Assembly: GCF_029167205.1 (NCBI RefSeq)
Contig: NZ_JARFPL010000009.1
Location: 11,874-75,873, forward strand
Origin: Methanocrinis alkalitolerans
Lineage (GTDB): Archaea > Halobacteriota > Methanosarcinia > Methanotrichales > Methanotrichaceae
Direction: 5' to 3'
DNA: 64,000 bases
Below the pieces are notes generated by a model. It was not told the DNA's origin, made no database searches, and saw only the letters and a program-made list of their open reading frames with translations. A program made the translations under genes and the position numbers. Shown piece by piece: positions 8,514-17,121 of this stretch; within the stretch, counting starts at the first letter, position 1; every line of letters begins with the position of its first letter.

Positions 8514-9157
8514 CCAGCCTCTTTTTGAACGGCATCTTCGGCGTAGGGCTATTCCTTCTGCTGTTGGCAGGAGGCGCAGCGCTCCACAGGCTTAATATTG
8601 AGAGGACTTACCGGAGGGTAGCGGCCACATCCAAGGCGAGGGTGGTTGATAACGGAGGGGCCAACGACAACGGCGGGAAGATCTCCAAAGACAAACTCAA
8701 AGAGGAGATCATGAAAGAGATGTTCACCCGGCAGGGTTCGAACTTCAACGCTGCCGCCGTGGCGGCCTGGATGCTCCTCTTTGCCGCCTTCGCCTACTTC
8801 TACTTCCTGACGCCGGAGATATTCCCCCGGCATAACTACTTCCAGGTTTCAGCTCTAGCTTCAGGCCCCCTGGGTTTTGGTGCCTTCGGCCTTCTGGTTC
8901 TCCTTTTTAGCCTGGTGGCTGCCGCCTTCGTCCCGGGGAAGGTTTACGGCTATTACGAGATCTCCAGAGGCACGAAGGTCGCCATAATGTTCGCGGTGCC
9001 CCTCCTCGCCGTCTCCATCTTCCTCTCCGTCCAGCAGGGGACGATATATCCCGAGACCGATCTTTTATCGAGGTCGTTTGCCTTCCTCGCCCTCTTCGCC
9101 TCGGAGGCGGCGCTCCTTTGGCCAGTATACGCCGATGCCCTCGGAGGGATGAGATGA
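8510..9157 (+). CDS. Multi-span membrane protein of the tubulin-like cluster
   Basis: 215 residues with about five predicted membrane helices: one at the N-terminus (about 5-25), then, after a charged cytoplasmic loop (about 30-75, including KDKLKEEIMKEMF), a group of helices from about 80 to the end. The loop would be large enough to contact a cytoplasmic partner such as the tubulin-like protein encoded next. Start and stop overlap both neighbours by 4 bp (ATGA), indicating translational coupling. I do not recognise the family. Confidence 0.8.
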   Translation: MTSLFLNGIFGVGLFLLLLAGGAALHRLNIERTYRRVAATSKARVVDNGGANDNGGKISKDKLKEEIMKEMFTRQGSNFNAAAVAAWMLLFAAFAYFYFLTPEIFPRHNYFQVSALASGPLGFGAFGLLVLLFSLVAAAFVPGKVYGYYEISRGTKVAIMFAVPLLAVSIFLSVQQGTIYPETDLLSRSFAFLALFASEAALLWPVYADALGGMR

Positions 9158-10728
9158 GATTATGCATCGTCGGAATCGGAGGCTGTGGTGGGCATCTGGC
9201 GGAGCGGTTCCTCCAAAACCAAGACGTCGCCCTCCTCAACAGGTCTCTGGGGGAGCACGTATCCTTTGGTGGGGTGAAGGGGCTCTGGCTTGAGGCCGAC
9301 GTCCAGGAGACCCAGAACCAGAAATTCTTCGGCTCCCTGGATAATGGATGCTATCCCGGCTTTTTCATACCCCATGACGTCATCGGGACAGAATCGAAGA
9401 CCTCTAAGCTTATCGTCGACCGTTATGGGTACGACGTCAAAAAACAGGGGTTCATGAGGCAGGCCGAGTTTCTCAAGGCCGTCTTCGAGATCTTTGGGAG
9501 TGATGGAGAAGTAAAGAGGGCCGCCCTCAGTGAGTACGACTCGGAAAACCCCATCCTGAGGGGAGCATGGGATAAGATAAGGGGCTATACGACCCTCGCT
9601 GCCCTCAAGGGGAACAGCGGGTCGGAGATGTGCGACGGTATCCTCTTCATAGTCTCTCTCGGCGGAGGGACGGGGACGGGTTTCGTCAACCCGATCACCA
9701 GGTACATCCGGGGAGAGAGGCCCGCCTATCCCGTCTTCGTCCTGGGGGTTCTCACCGAAGAGGGGACGGACCCTCAGCAGAGGGCGAAGGAGCCTAAGAG
9801 GGCCATGGGAGCGACGATCTCTCTTTACGACCTCATGACCAAGAAGGTCGGGGTCGGAGTGGACGGGATCGTCCTAGTCGACAACCAGATCATGGTGGAG
9901 AAGTTCGGCCAGGACTACTCCGCCATCGACGATTTCATCCACCAGGCCATGAGGCCTTTCGTCGCCGGTCGCCACTATCCTGGGGAGGACCCCCCTTCCC
10001 TTGCGATGCGGGAGAAGTTCATAGAAGGACTGGACCGACCCCCCATCCTGGTTCCGTGCTGCTGGCGGGAGAAGAGGAAAAAGGATCCTGAAGATGATCT
10101 GGCAAAAAGAGCCCTGACGGAGGGGAGGCTCTTTGGGTGCGATCCGGGAAAGGCCGATAGGGCTTATGTCTTCACTCGAGGGTTTGTCGACCAGAAGGGG
10201 ATCGTCTCCGCGGTCGCCAGGCATTCAGGGATTCCAGCAGGTCGGATCGAGCCCTGGAGGAAGCTGGGGGAGAACCATGCCAACGAGATCCTGATCCTCC
10301 TCCGAAACCCCTACGGCGAGGAGAGAGGATGCGAGGTGAAGGGAACCCTTGAGCACCGTCTCCACAGGGTCATCAGGATGGCGCTCAGGTACATGGACGA
10401 CCCCGAAACAAATCTCGTCTCGCAAGGTATGCCGGAGCTGACGAAAAAAGCGATCGAGGATTACTTCTACGGGGAGGATGGTATCCGAAAGCGGTTTGAA
10501 GATGCCCTCCTCAAGATCGAGAACGGCGAGAGGCCGTTCTTCCTAGAAGAGAGGAACATCTTCGAGAGGTCTATCCGGGAATCCCATCCTCAACAGATCC
10601 AGCAGACCGGCCGAAAGGTCGACGAGGATGAGGTCCGAAAGATCGTGGAGGAGGAAGTGAGAAGGGCTCTAGCCGAAAGGGGCTTTGGAGCTGGTGGCGA
10701 TCCCAAGAGGACTTTACAGGAGGGCTGA
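9154..10728 (+). CDS. Divergent tubulin/FtsZ-like GTPase
   Basis: 524 residues. It opens with the Rossmann-type loop VGIGGCGGHLAERF, and residues 170-176 are GGGTGTG inside ILFIVSLGGGTGTGFVNPI, the tubulin/FtsZ/CetZ nucleotide-binding signature. The following strand (PVFVLGVLTEEG) and VDGIVLVDNQIMVEKFG align in order with FtsZ segments VAVVTKPF and DSLITIPNDKLL. The catalytic T7 loop (NxDxxD) of FtsZ is not recognisable, so polymer-coupled hydrolysis may differ. The C-terminus is a charged helical tail (EVRKIVEEEVRRALAE). Compared with FtsZ (about 360-400 residues) it has a long insertion before the G-box. The operon partners are membrane and secreted proteins, not division genes. Start chosen at ATG 9154, overlapping the previous stop. 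Confidence 0.85.
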   Translation: MRLCIVGIGGCGGHLAERFLQNQDVALLNRSLGEHVSFGGVKGLWLEADVQETQNQKFFGSLDNGCYPGFFIPHDVIGTESKTSKLIVDRYGYDVKKQGFMRQAEFLKAVFEIFGSDGEVKRAALSEYDSENPILRGAWDKIRGYTTLAALKGNSGSEMCDGILFIVSLGGGTGTGFVNPITRYIRGERPAYPVFVLGVLTEEGTDPQQRAKEPKRAMGATISLYDLMTKKVGVGVDGIVLVDNQIMVEKFGQDYSAIDDFIHQAMRPFVAGRHYPGEDPPSLAMREKFIEGLDRPPILVPCCWREKRKKDPEDDLAKRALTEGRLFGCDPGKADRAYVFTRGFVDQKGIVSAVARHSGIPAGRIEPWRKLGENHANEILILLRNPYGEERGCEVKGTLEHRLHRVIRMALRYMDDPETNLVSQGMPELTKKAIEDYFYGEDGIRKRFEDALLKIENGERPFFLEERNIFERSIRESHPQQIQQTGRKVDEDEVRKIVEEEVRRALAERGFGAGGDPKRTLQEG

Positions 10729-10731
10729 GAT

Positions 10732-11307
10732 ATGGCGAGATGGCAGATCGTCGTCGTGGTCGCTCTCGCTCTGGTGGGGGCTTACATCCTCCTGGACGGC
10801 GCGAGGGACGGCATCCTCGGAGGCGATATGTCCAGGGGCGTACCCGACCCCTACTATCTGGAGCTGAAGCCCGCCGACGTCCACAACCCCGACGACGTCA
10901 TAAGGTACAGCAGCTCCATCAAGGGATATGCTGCAGACCTATCGGTCTTCGAGAGGGCCGCCTTTTACGAGTGGTACTTCAAGAGCCACGGCTTTGACGT
11001 CACCTTCGCCTACGCCGATGATTTCGACGAGACGGGGAACGATCACCTCTGGCTCCTCGTAAAGAACCAGAAGGGGGAGGTGATCGAGGTCGACCCCTCC
11101 TTCTCCGCGGTAGGTGGCAGGTCGATGGTTCCCCTCGACCCGGCGTACGCCAGGTACGACCGGGAGTTCATGGACGTATACGAGGCCATAGATGGACTGG
11201 GCATGAAAAGGCTCGCCTGGTGGGAGGACGACTCGGCGATCCAGATCTTGAACGAGAACGTCCTAGTGACGGAGAAGGATAAGGCCCAGAGGATGGCGGA
11301 GGCCTGA
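10732..11307 (+). CDS. Membrane-anchored transglutaminase-like domain protein, Cys apparently missing
   Basis: 191 residues with an N-terminal membrane anchor (about 4-22), so the body is likely extracellular. The segment FERAAFYEWYFKSHGFDVTFAY....DHLWLLVKNQKGEVIEVDPSF follows the transglutaminase-like pattern, in which a helix precedes a strand with catalytic His (here DHLW) and then Asp (VDPSF). The usual nucleophilic Cys at the start of the helix is not there (Ala/Phe instead; the protein has no Cys). It may be an inactive, binding version of the fold. It starts 3 bp after the tubulin-like gene and closes the operon. The fold call is moderate. Confidence 0.65.
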   Translation: MARWQIVVVVALALVGAYILLDGARDGILGGDMSRGVPDPYYLELKPADVHNPDDVIRYSSSIKGYAADLSVFERAAFYEWYFKSHGFDVTFAYADDFDETGNDHLWLLVKNQKGEVIEVDPSFSAVGGRSMVPLDPAYARYDREFMDVYEAIDGLGMKRLAWWEDDSAIQILNENVLVTEKDKAQRMAEA

Positions 11308-11362
11308 AGGTCCGCCCCCCTCTTCCGCCCTGCCCTCCCTGCCCTCTCTTTCAGGGTCTATT

Positions 11363-12481
11363 TTATCTCCAGAGGTCTCTGCCCCGATGGGAGACGATGG
11401 GGTCCACCTCCACCAGGTCCTGGGGGTATGGCTCAAAGAAGGTCTGGCTCGATAGATAGTCGTCATCGAACCGCGCGATCCAGGACTTGAGGATGGTGGT
11501 GTTGGGGCAGATGGTGATCTTCCCGTCCCGGTACCTCTGGACGTTATCAAGGAACAGTTCTCGCTCCCCCGCCGAAATCCGGTCTGAAAAGTGGCCCAAT
11601 ATGTGCATCAGGACGTTTATGTTGGAAGTGTACCTCCGGGGCCTGCAGAACGCCCTCTTCAGATGGAGCTCGTATGAGGCTGCGACCTCGGGGAAGGGAC
11701 GATGGTCGTGGTTTGCGGCGATCTTACCCAGAGCCCTCGTCTCCGCCTGGTGGTAGGCCAGAAGGAGCATCTTGTTCTCCGTCTGGAAGCCGACCAGCTC
11801 CCTCATCGACCCCGACCTCTTCACCTCCCGAAACCGAGCCAGGGCGAAGAGCTTTGAGAGGAAGTGCTCTTTTATCCGGGGGTTTCTAAGCCTCCCCTCG
11901 TCCTCCACGGCGAGATCGGGATATCGGGCCATGACGGCAGCGCCGAAGAGGCCGCTTTCGCTCCTCGATAGGGCCGCCGACTTTCCGGCGGTGGGATAGA
12001 CCTTCGTATTCTTGATCCCGCAGGAGGGGGAGCTCGCCTTGAGGATGAAGCCGTCGACGTCGCCGACGGAGTCGAGATAACCCGTGGCGAAGGAGGTCAT
12101 ATCGGCTGTGACGTCCCGGCCCGTAGTCGGCTGGATGAGGCTGATCTTTGCCAATCCAACCTTTCCACTTCCACCATCTCCTCCTTCACCCTCTTCACAT
12201 TCTCCTCTTGCTCCCTTTCCACCATCTCCTCCTACCCCCTCACCTCCCTTTCCACCTTCTCCTCTCTTTGAGGTCGAAGAGACGAGCCGGACCGAATCTC
12301 GGGGGACGCCGAGGCCGATCTCCACCTCGGGGCAGACCGGCAGGAACTCGACGTAAGGGGCGAGGCTCGCGACGAAGTCGCTGGCGATCATCTGACCGTT
12401 ATACCGGCAGTGGTCGAACTCGATGCATCTGCTGACGACGACCCTGGGCTTTGCGAACTCTCTCAAGCTAGACGCCTCCAC
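11363..12481 (-). CDS. DUF523-DUF1722 protein with low-complexity insertion
   Basis: 372 residues. N-terminal DUF523 domain (PRVVVSRCIEFDHCRYNG, VCPEVEIGLGVPRD, the QPTTGRDVT segment and SPSCGIKNT), then a C-terminal DUF1722/YbgA domain (about 215-350, GSMRELVGFQTENKMLLLAYHQ, HILGHFSD). In bacteria the two domains are often fused; conserved Cys suggest metal or Fe-S binding, but the role is unsettled. Residues about 72-110 are an insertion of Gly/Glu/Lys repeats in the middle of DUF523, encoded by a purine-rich coding strand (pyrimidine-rich on the plus strand, 12152-12272). It is in frame, so the gene probably still works. Confidence 0.85.
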   Translation of the reverse strand: MEASSLREFAKPRVVVSRCIEFDHCRYNGQMIASDFVASLAPYVEFLPVCPEVEIGLGVPRDSVRLVSSTSKRGEGGKGGEGVGGDGGKGARGECEEGEGGDGGSGKVGLAKISLIQPTTGRDVTADMTSFATGYLDSVGDVDGFILKASSPSCGIKNTKVYPTAGKSAALSRSESGLFGAAVMARYPDLAVEDEGRLRNPRIKEHFLSKLFALARFREVKRSGSMRELVGFQTENKMLLLAYHQAETRALGKIAANHDHRPFPEVAASYELHLKRAFCRPRRYTSNINVLMHILGHFSDRISAGERELFLDNVQRYRDGKITICPNTTILKSWIARFDDDYLSSQTFFEPYPQDLVEVDPIVSHRGRDLWR

Positions 12482-12628
12482 CTTATTTTAGCGATTTATA
12501 GCGATAATAGTGGGCTGTAGGTAGTTAAAACCTGCGCGGAATTCTATGCTCCAGGGGTTGGAGAAGGGGTGGCGATGAGATATGTAAACCCCCGAATCCA
12601 CCTCGAGGAGTAGGGAGTTTTTATTGAA

Positions 12629-12774
12629 TTATAGTCTTACGACTAAATTGATATAATAGAACAGACAAAATAGATCTTATGAAGGGAGATATTGTAAGTA
12701 TACAAAATGCTGAGGAGCTACCGGAAAAGCTTCGTGCAGAGACTGATGGGCGTATCAGGCCCAGATTGATATTT
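12629..12774 (+). pseudogene. IS630-type element, copy A: left end and transposase 5' fragment
   Basis: 146 bp that repeats almost perfectly at 13696-13841 (one difference, at 12710). It begins TTATAGTCTTACGACTAAA, the left end of the element next to a TA, and contains the transposase start (ATGAAGGGAGATATTG, from 12679). The frame is cut at 12774, where it joins the IS5-type sequence. Not functional. Confidence 0.8.
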
Positions 12775-13695
12775 GAGGACTTCGATTATCCTGCAATTGG
12801 CGTTCTGTGAAGTACTTTACCTCAACATTTTCGATCTGAACGTTCCTTATGTCGGTTTTCCCTCCAAATTACGACCAATTTTTTCTGTTCTGTCCTCTAA
12901 TCTTAATACTTTTCAGGATTTTTCGACAGCTAACGCTAAACCACCTCTTTGTTGACAAGACCGTGAAGATTATATAAATTATAACCAATAGCTTTGAACA
13001 TCACTTTTACAGTTGCTTTTTCTACTGTCGTAACCATGATATGACCCGACCTGAATACAGTCTTTATGACACTGAAACATCTCTCAACCGGAGATCGCTT
13101 CTTACTGATTCTCTCGTTTCGCAAGATATCGGAAATGCCGAGTGGATGTCCTCTGGCTGCCCTCTTCATCGATGCGTCATATCCTTTGGTTTTGGCTCCG
13201 GAATAGGCTTTGTCACCATATCGGACTTCTCCTACTTCTGCCAAATCTACCTGGCTATCATGGAGGGATGCGGTGGTAGTCTTAACTGCCCAGATGAACT
13301 GCTGTTCGGCGTCGACTTTGACATGGGCCTTGTAACCGAAATTGGATTTCTTGCCCTTTGTCGCCCAAGTACCGTCCTTGCTTCTCCTTGTCTTGGCTTC
13401 ATCTCCACGAGGGACATCTTTCTTCGCATGACCCGGATCTGATGTTATGAACGAAGCATCTTGGATCACACCTTTCCTCACATCGTAGCCTTTAGCTCGG
13501 AGTTGATTGGTGAACTCGTACCAGATGTCGTCGCACTTGCCGGTTTCTTCCAATCTCTTGCGAAACAGCCAAACTGTAGTATAATCAGGAATAACCTCAG
13601 TCGTCCCCAAGAAGACCCGAAAAGAAATTCTATCCGCTACTTGAAGCTCTAACTGTGGGTCCGAGAGACCGAACATCTCTTGAAGCACGAGTAGT
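12775..13695 (-). mobile_element. IS5-type element, 5'-truncated, with DDE transposase (12936-13688)
   Basis: The transposase frame (250 residues, minus strand) reads MLQEMFGLSDPQLELQVADR and onward, with DDE residues in VIQDASF, YGDKAYSG and SPVERCFSVIK, a DDE_Tnp_1/IS5 layout. Upstream of LQEM the frame runs into the left end of IS630 copy B and a stop, so the first few dozen residues of a normal IS5 transposase are missing. 12775-12935 is the non-coding end of the element. Its insertion point interrupts IS630 copy A, and it is in turn interrupted by copy B. Probably inactive unless an internal start suffices. Confidence 0.8.
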
Positions 13696-13964
13696 TTATA
13701 GTCTTACGACTAAATTGATATAATAGAACAGACAAAATAGATCTTATGAAGGGAGATATTGTAAGTATACAAAATACTGAGGAGCTACCGGAAAAGCTTC
13801 GTGCAGAGACTGATGGGCGTATCAGGCCCAGATTGATATTTCTCAATGCTATGGCCAATCACGGCATTAGCTATGAGAAAGCAAGTGATATTTGTGGACT
13901 AAGTATGTCGACAGGTTATGTTTGGATCCGAAAATGGAATGCCGAAGGATACGACGGAGGATGA
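13696..13964 (+). pseudogene. IS630-type element, copy B: left end and truncated transposase
   Basis: Carries the same left end as copy A, then a frame (13746-13964) of 72 residues with an N-terminal helix-turn-helix (ISYEKASDICGLSMSTGYVWIRKWNAEGYDG), as in IS630-family transposases and their rhizobial relatives. The DDE catalytic domain is absent: the frame stops soon after the HTH. The left end abuts the IS5 transposase at a TA, the known IS630 target dinucleotide, suggesting insertion into that gene. The 130 bp that follow contain no gene I can identify. Confidence 0.8.
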
Positions 13965-14095
13965 CCTTCCTCAATGCATCTAAGAGGGGCAGTGTCGTAA
14001 AGAACCGGGCCTGAGCCGTTGGGATCTATTCAGTGGCAATCGGCCCAGCGGCGCGAGAATCTCCAAAAAAAACCTCAGTGCAGCTTCCATCACCC

Positions 14096-14443
14096 TCACG
14101 CCCTCCCCCTAATCCACCTCAGCGGATCGAGGGCACCCCGCCACCGTGCGACGACGTCGCGGCCGAGGATGAAGCCGCCGATCCAAAAAGAAGCCTCCCC
14201 GGATATCACCAGAAGGGACGAGAGGGCGACCTTTCCTGCGGAGGATAGGGGCGCCGATGGGACGAAGAGGAGGCAGCCGTATAGTAGACAGGATAGGACG
14301 ACCAGGCCGAAGCCGAGCCGCCGCCTCCAGCCACCCCCCTTGAGAAAGGCGACGATGCCGTCCTCCGGTGGTGCTGGCGCCGCCGCCGAAGGGCTGCCTG
14401 GTGCGTACCCCGACGTTTCCGGTCCCCTCGAAGCCGTCGTCAT
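14096..14443 (-). CDS. Small membrane protein at the end of the arg operon
   Basis: 115 residues with a Pro/Ala-rich N-terminus (about 1-30) and two hydrophobic segments (about 43-62, LGFGLVVLSCLLYGCLLFV, and 70-95, GKVALSSLLVISGEASFWIGGFILG). The phrase SSLLVISGEASFWIGGFILG resembles the two-helix suffix module found in some transporters. It begins 48 bp after argH on the same strand, so it may be co-transcribed. No functional assignment. Confidence 0.6.
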   Translation of the reverse strand: MTTASRGPETSGYAPGSPSAAAPAPPEDGIVAFLKGGGWRRRLGFGLVVLSCLLYGCLLFVPSAPLSSAGKVALSSLLVISGEASFWIGGFILGRDVVARWRGALDPLRWIRGRA

Positions 14444-14491
14444 ATCATCAACCTTGAAAGCGCCCGGATCGATGCCGTCAGATCGATACCG

Positions 14492-15925
14492 TCACCTCAT
14501 CTCCCGCAGGGCGGCGATGGCCCGGTCGACCCTTCCTTTCAACTCTGCGACGAGCCGCTCATTTTCCTCTATTTTCTGAAGCCGGTCGGAGGCCATCCTC
14601 CCCGTCTCCGCCGGCGCTGGCCCCCCGGTCCTCGACCTTGCCGCCACGTTCTTCCTCGGGTCCAGGGCCGCCGCGAGCTCTTCTTTGCCGAAACCCCTCT
14701 CGCTCGGCCTGAAACCAGCGATCCTCTCGGCCGCCGCGTCCAGGTCTTCTATCGTCGGGCTCTCGCCCTTCGCGGCCAAAGCCCCCACGATCTGGTGGGC
14801 GGTCCGGAAGGGGATCTTTGTCTTCCGGACGAGGGAGTCGGCGAGCTCCGTCGCCGTCGAGAAGCCCGCGCCGGAGGCGGCCTCCAGCCTGTCGGTCCTG
14901 AACTTCGCCGACGAGACGGCCCCGGCCATGATCCGCACGGCGCCCCTGGTGGCGGCGATCCCCCGCCAGAGGTTCGGCGTCGCCTCCTGCATGTCCCGGT
15001 TGTAGCTCATGGGCAGCGCCTTATTGATGGCCAGGGCGGCTACGAGGGACCCAAAGACCGTACCGGTCTTCCCCCGGACGAGCTCTGCGGTGTCGGGGTT
15101 CTTCTTCTGGGGCATGATGGAGCTCGTCGAGGTGAAGAGGTCGTCGAGCTCGACGTAGCCGAACTCCGACGTAGACCAGAGGATCAACTCCTCGGCGAGG
15201 CGGCTTGCGTTCACCATCAGGATGGCGGAAGCGGATAACGCCTCCAGGAGAGAGTCCCTCGTCGATACCGCGTCCATGCTGTTCTCGACGAGCCCGTCGA
15301 AGCCGAGGAGCTCGGCGGTCCTCTTTCGGTCGATATCAAAGCCGGTGGAGGCGAAGGCTGCGGCGCCGAGAGGGCTCCTGTTGATCCGCGGGTAGGAGTC
15401 CCGGAGCCTCTCGAAGTCCCGCAAAAGAGCGTCGGCGTGGGCGAGGAGGTGGTGGGCGAGGGTCGTGGGCTGGGCGTGCTGCAGGTGGGTGAACCCTGGA
15501 ATTATAGAATCGGCGTTCTCGGCCGCCCTCTCGACTAGTGCTTTGCAGAGGGCGTTCCCCTCGGCCATGAGGGATAGGACCTCTTCCCTGAGGACGATCC
15601 GGATGCAGGTCGCCACCTCGTCGTTCCTCGATCTGCCGGTGTGCATCCGGCCGCCGACGGCTCCCACCCTCGCTATCAGCTCCGCCTCGATCGCCTCGTG
15701 GACGTCTTCGCCCTCGCCGAGGCGGTCGAGATCGATCCCATCTAGCGCCTCCACGATCTCTGTAAACTCGTCCTTGGATATCAGGTCCCGCTCCTTCAGC
15801 ATCACCAGGTGGGCCCTGTCCACCAGGAGGTCCGCCTCGAAGATCCACTGGTCCGCCTCCCTCGATGATATGAACTCCAGGACATCCCCGGAGATCTCGC
15901 CGAGCCGCTCTCCTCTCAAAAGCAA
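14492..15925 (-). CDS. argH: Argininosuccinate lyase
   Basis: Last enzyme of arginine synthesis: argininosuccinate to arginine plus fumarate. 477 residues of the fumarase/aspartase superfamily. HTGRSRNDEVATCIRI, HLQHAQPTTLAHHLLAHADALLRD, the flexible signature loop TSTSSIMPQKKNPDTAEL with the catalytic Ser, and YNRDMQEATPNLW are all in the expected order. The extreme N-terminus (MLLRGERLGE) replaces the usual WGGRF phrase. It lies 20 bp after argJ on the same strand, in the argC-CBS-argJ-argH operon. Confidence 0.97.
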   Translation of the reverse strand: MLLRGERLGEISGDVLEFISSREADQWIFEADLLVDRAHLVMLKERDLISKDEFTEIVEALDGIDLDRLGEGEDVHEAIEAELIARVGAVGGRMHTGRSRNDEVATCIRIVLREEVLSLMAEGNALCKALVERAAENADSIIPGFTHLQHAQPTTLAHHLLAHADALLRDFERLRDSYPRINRSPLGAAAFASTGFDIDRKRTAELLGFDGLVENSMDAVSTRDSLLEALSASAILMVNASRLAEELILWSTSEFGYVELDDLFTSTSSIMPQKKNPDTAELVRGKTGTVFGSLVAALAINKALPMSYNRDMQEATPNLWRGIAATRGAVRIMAGAVSSAKFRTDRLEAASGAGFSTATELADSLVRKTKIPFRTAHQIVGALAAKGESPTIEDLDAAAERIAGFRPSERGFGKEELAAALDPRKNVAARSRTGGPAPAETGRMASDRLQKIEENERLVAELKGRVDRAIAALREMR

Positions 15926-15945
15926 TGTTTTCGCCCTCCTCGTCC

Positions 15946-17121
15946 TCAGGTTGTATAATCCGCGTTGATCTTGACGTAGTCGTAAGAGAGATCGCAGCCG
16001 AAGGCCCGGGCCCTCCCATCCCCAAGGCCCAGATCGAGGGTGATCAGAAGCTCCTGGGCCCTCATCGCCTCCTCCGCCGTCGCCAGGATGCCGTCGACGA
16101 TCTTGCCGTCCCTGACGAGGAATACCTCTTCATCCCTGCCGGCGGCGGAGATCGAGAGGGTGATCTTCTCCGGGTCCAGCTCCGCCCCGGACCTTCCCGC
16201 CGCTGCCACGATCCTGCCCCAGTTGGGATCGCACCCGAAGATGGCGGTCTTGACGAGGCTGCTCCTCATGACCGTCTTGGCTGCTAGACGGGCGTCTTCT
16301 CGGTTCCGAGCTCCAGTGACCTCCATCTCCACCAGCTTCGTCGCCCCCTCGCCGTCTTTGGCCATCATCTTCGCCAGCTCCACACAGACATAATTGAGGG
16401 CCTCTCGGAAGTCGTCTATATCGGCTTCGACCTTCCCCGTCGCCGTCACCAGGACCAGGTCGTTGGTGCTGGTATCTCCGTCGACGATCAGCATGTTGAA
16501 GCTCTCGTCCGCCGCCGCCAGGAGGGTCTCTCTGAGCGCCTCCGGCGAGATTCTGGCGTCGGTGTAGAGGAAGGCGAGCATCGTCGCCATATTCGGCTCG
16601 ATCATCCCGGCGCCCTTGGTGATCCCCGCCACCCTGAAGCCCCGGTGCTCGACGGCGATCTCTTTGACCCTCGTGTCCGTGGTCATGATCGCCCGCGCCG
16701 CCTCTGCGCTCGCCTCGGGGTCGGAACGGAGCCTCCCCTTAGCCTCGTCGAAGAGCCCGGCGATGACGTCCCTATCGAGATGCCGCCCTATCACCCCCGT
16801 GGAGGCGACGCCGATCTCCTCGGCCCCGACCCCCAGGTGGTCTGCCAGGAGGCCCGCCATCCACCGGGCGTCTTCGATCCCCGTTGTCCCGGTATAGGCG
16901 TTGGCGCAGCCGCTGTTGGCGATCACCCCCTCAAGCCGACCCTCCGAGACGGCGAGATTCTTGGCGGTGACGTCCAGGGGAGCTGCCCTGATCCTGTTCT
17001 TGGTGAAGACCCCGGCCGCAGTACCTGAAGCGGCGATGAGGGCGACGCCGTACTTGCCCCGCTTGGCCCCGGCGGCCCTGACTCCACCGACGGCGCATAT
17101 CCCCCCTTCAATTCTCTTCAA
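15946..17121 (-). CDS. argJ: Glutamate N-acetyltransferase / bifunctional ornithine acetyltransferase
   Basis: Transfers the acetyl group from N-acetylornithine to glutamate, closing the acetyl cycle of arginine synthesis. 391 residues. The self-cleavage site is KGAGMIEPNMATML with Thr180 as nucleophile after processing into alpha and beta chains. Other landmarks are GVFTKNRIRAAP, NSGCANAYTG, STNDLVLVTATG, and the closing DLSYDYVKINADYTT. Whether it also uses acetyl-CoA (the argA activity) cannot be read from the sequence. Its start overlaps the end of the CBS gene by 14 bp. Confidence 0.97.
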   Translation of the reverse strand: MKRIEGGICAVGGVRAAGAKRGKYGVALIAASGTAAGVFTKNRIRAAPLDVTAKNLAVSEGRLEGVIANSGCANAYTGTTGIEDARWMAGLLADHLGVGAEEIGVASTGVIGRHLDRDVIAGLFDEAKGRLRSDPEASAEAARAIMTTDTRVKEIAVEHRGFRVAGITKGAGMIEPNMATMLAFLYTDARISPEALRETLLAAADESFNMLIVDGDTSTNDLVLVTATGKVEADIDDFREALNYVCVELAKMMAKDGEGATKLVEMEVTGARNREDARLAAKTVMRSSLVKTAIFGCDPNWGRIVAAAGRSGAELDPEKITLSISAAGRDEEVFLVRDGKIVDGILATAEEAMRAQELLITLDLGLGDGRARAFGCDLSYDYVKINADYTT

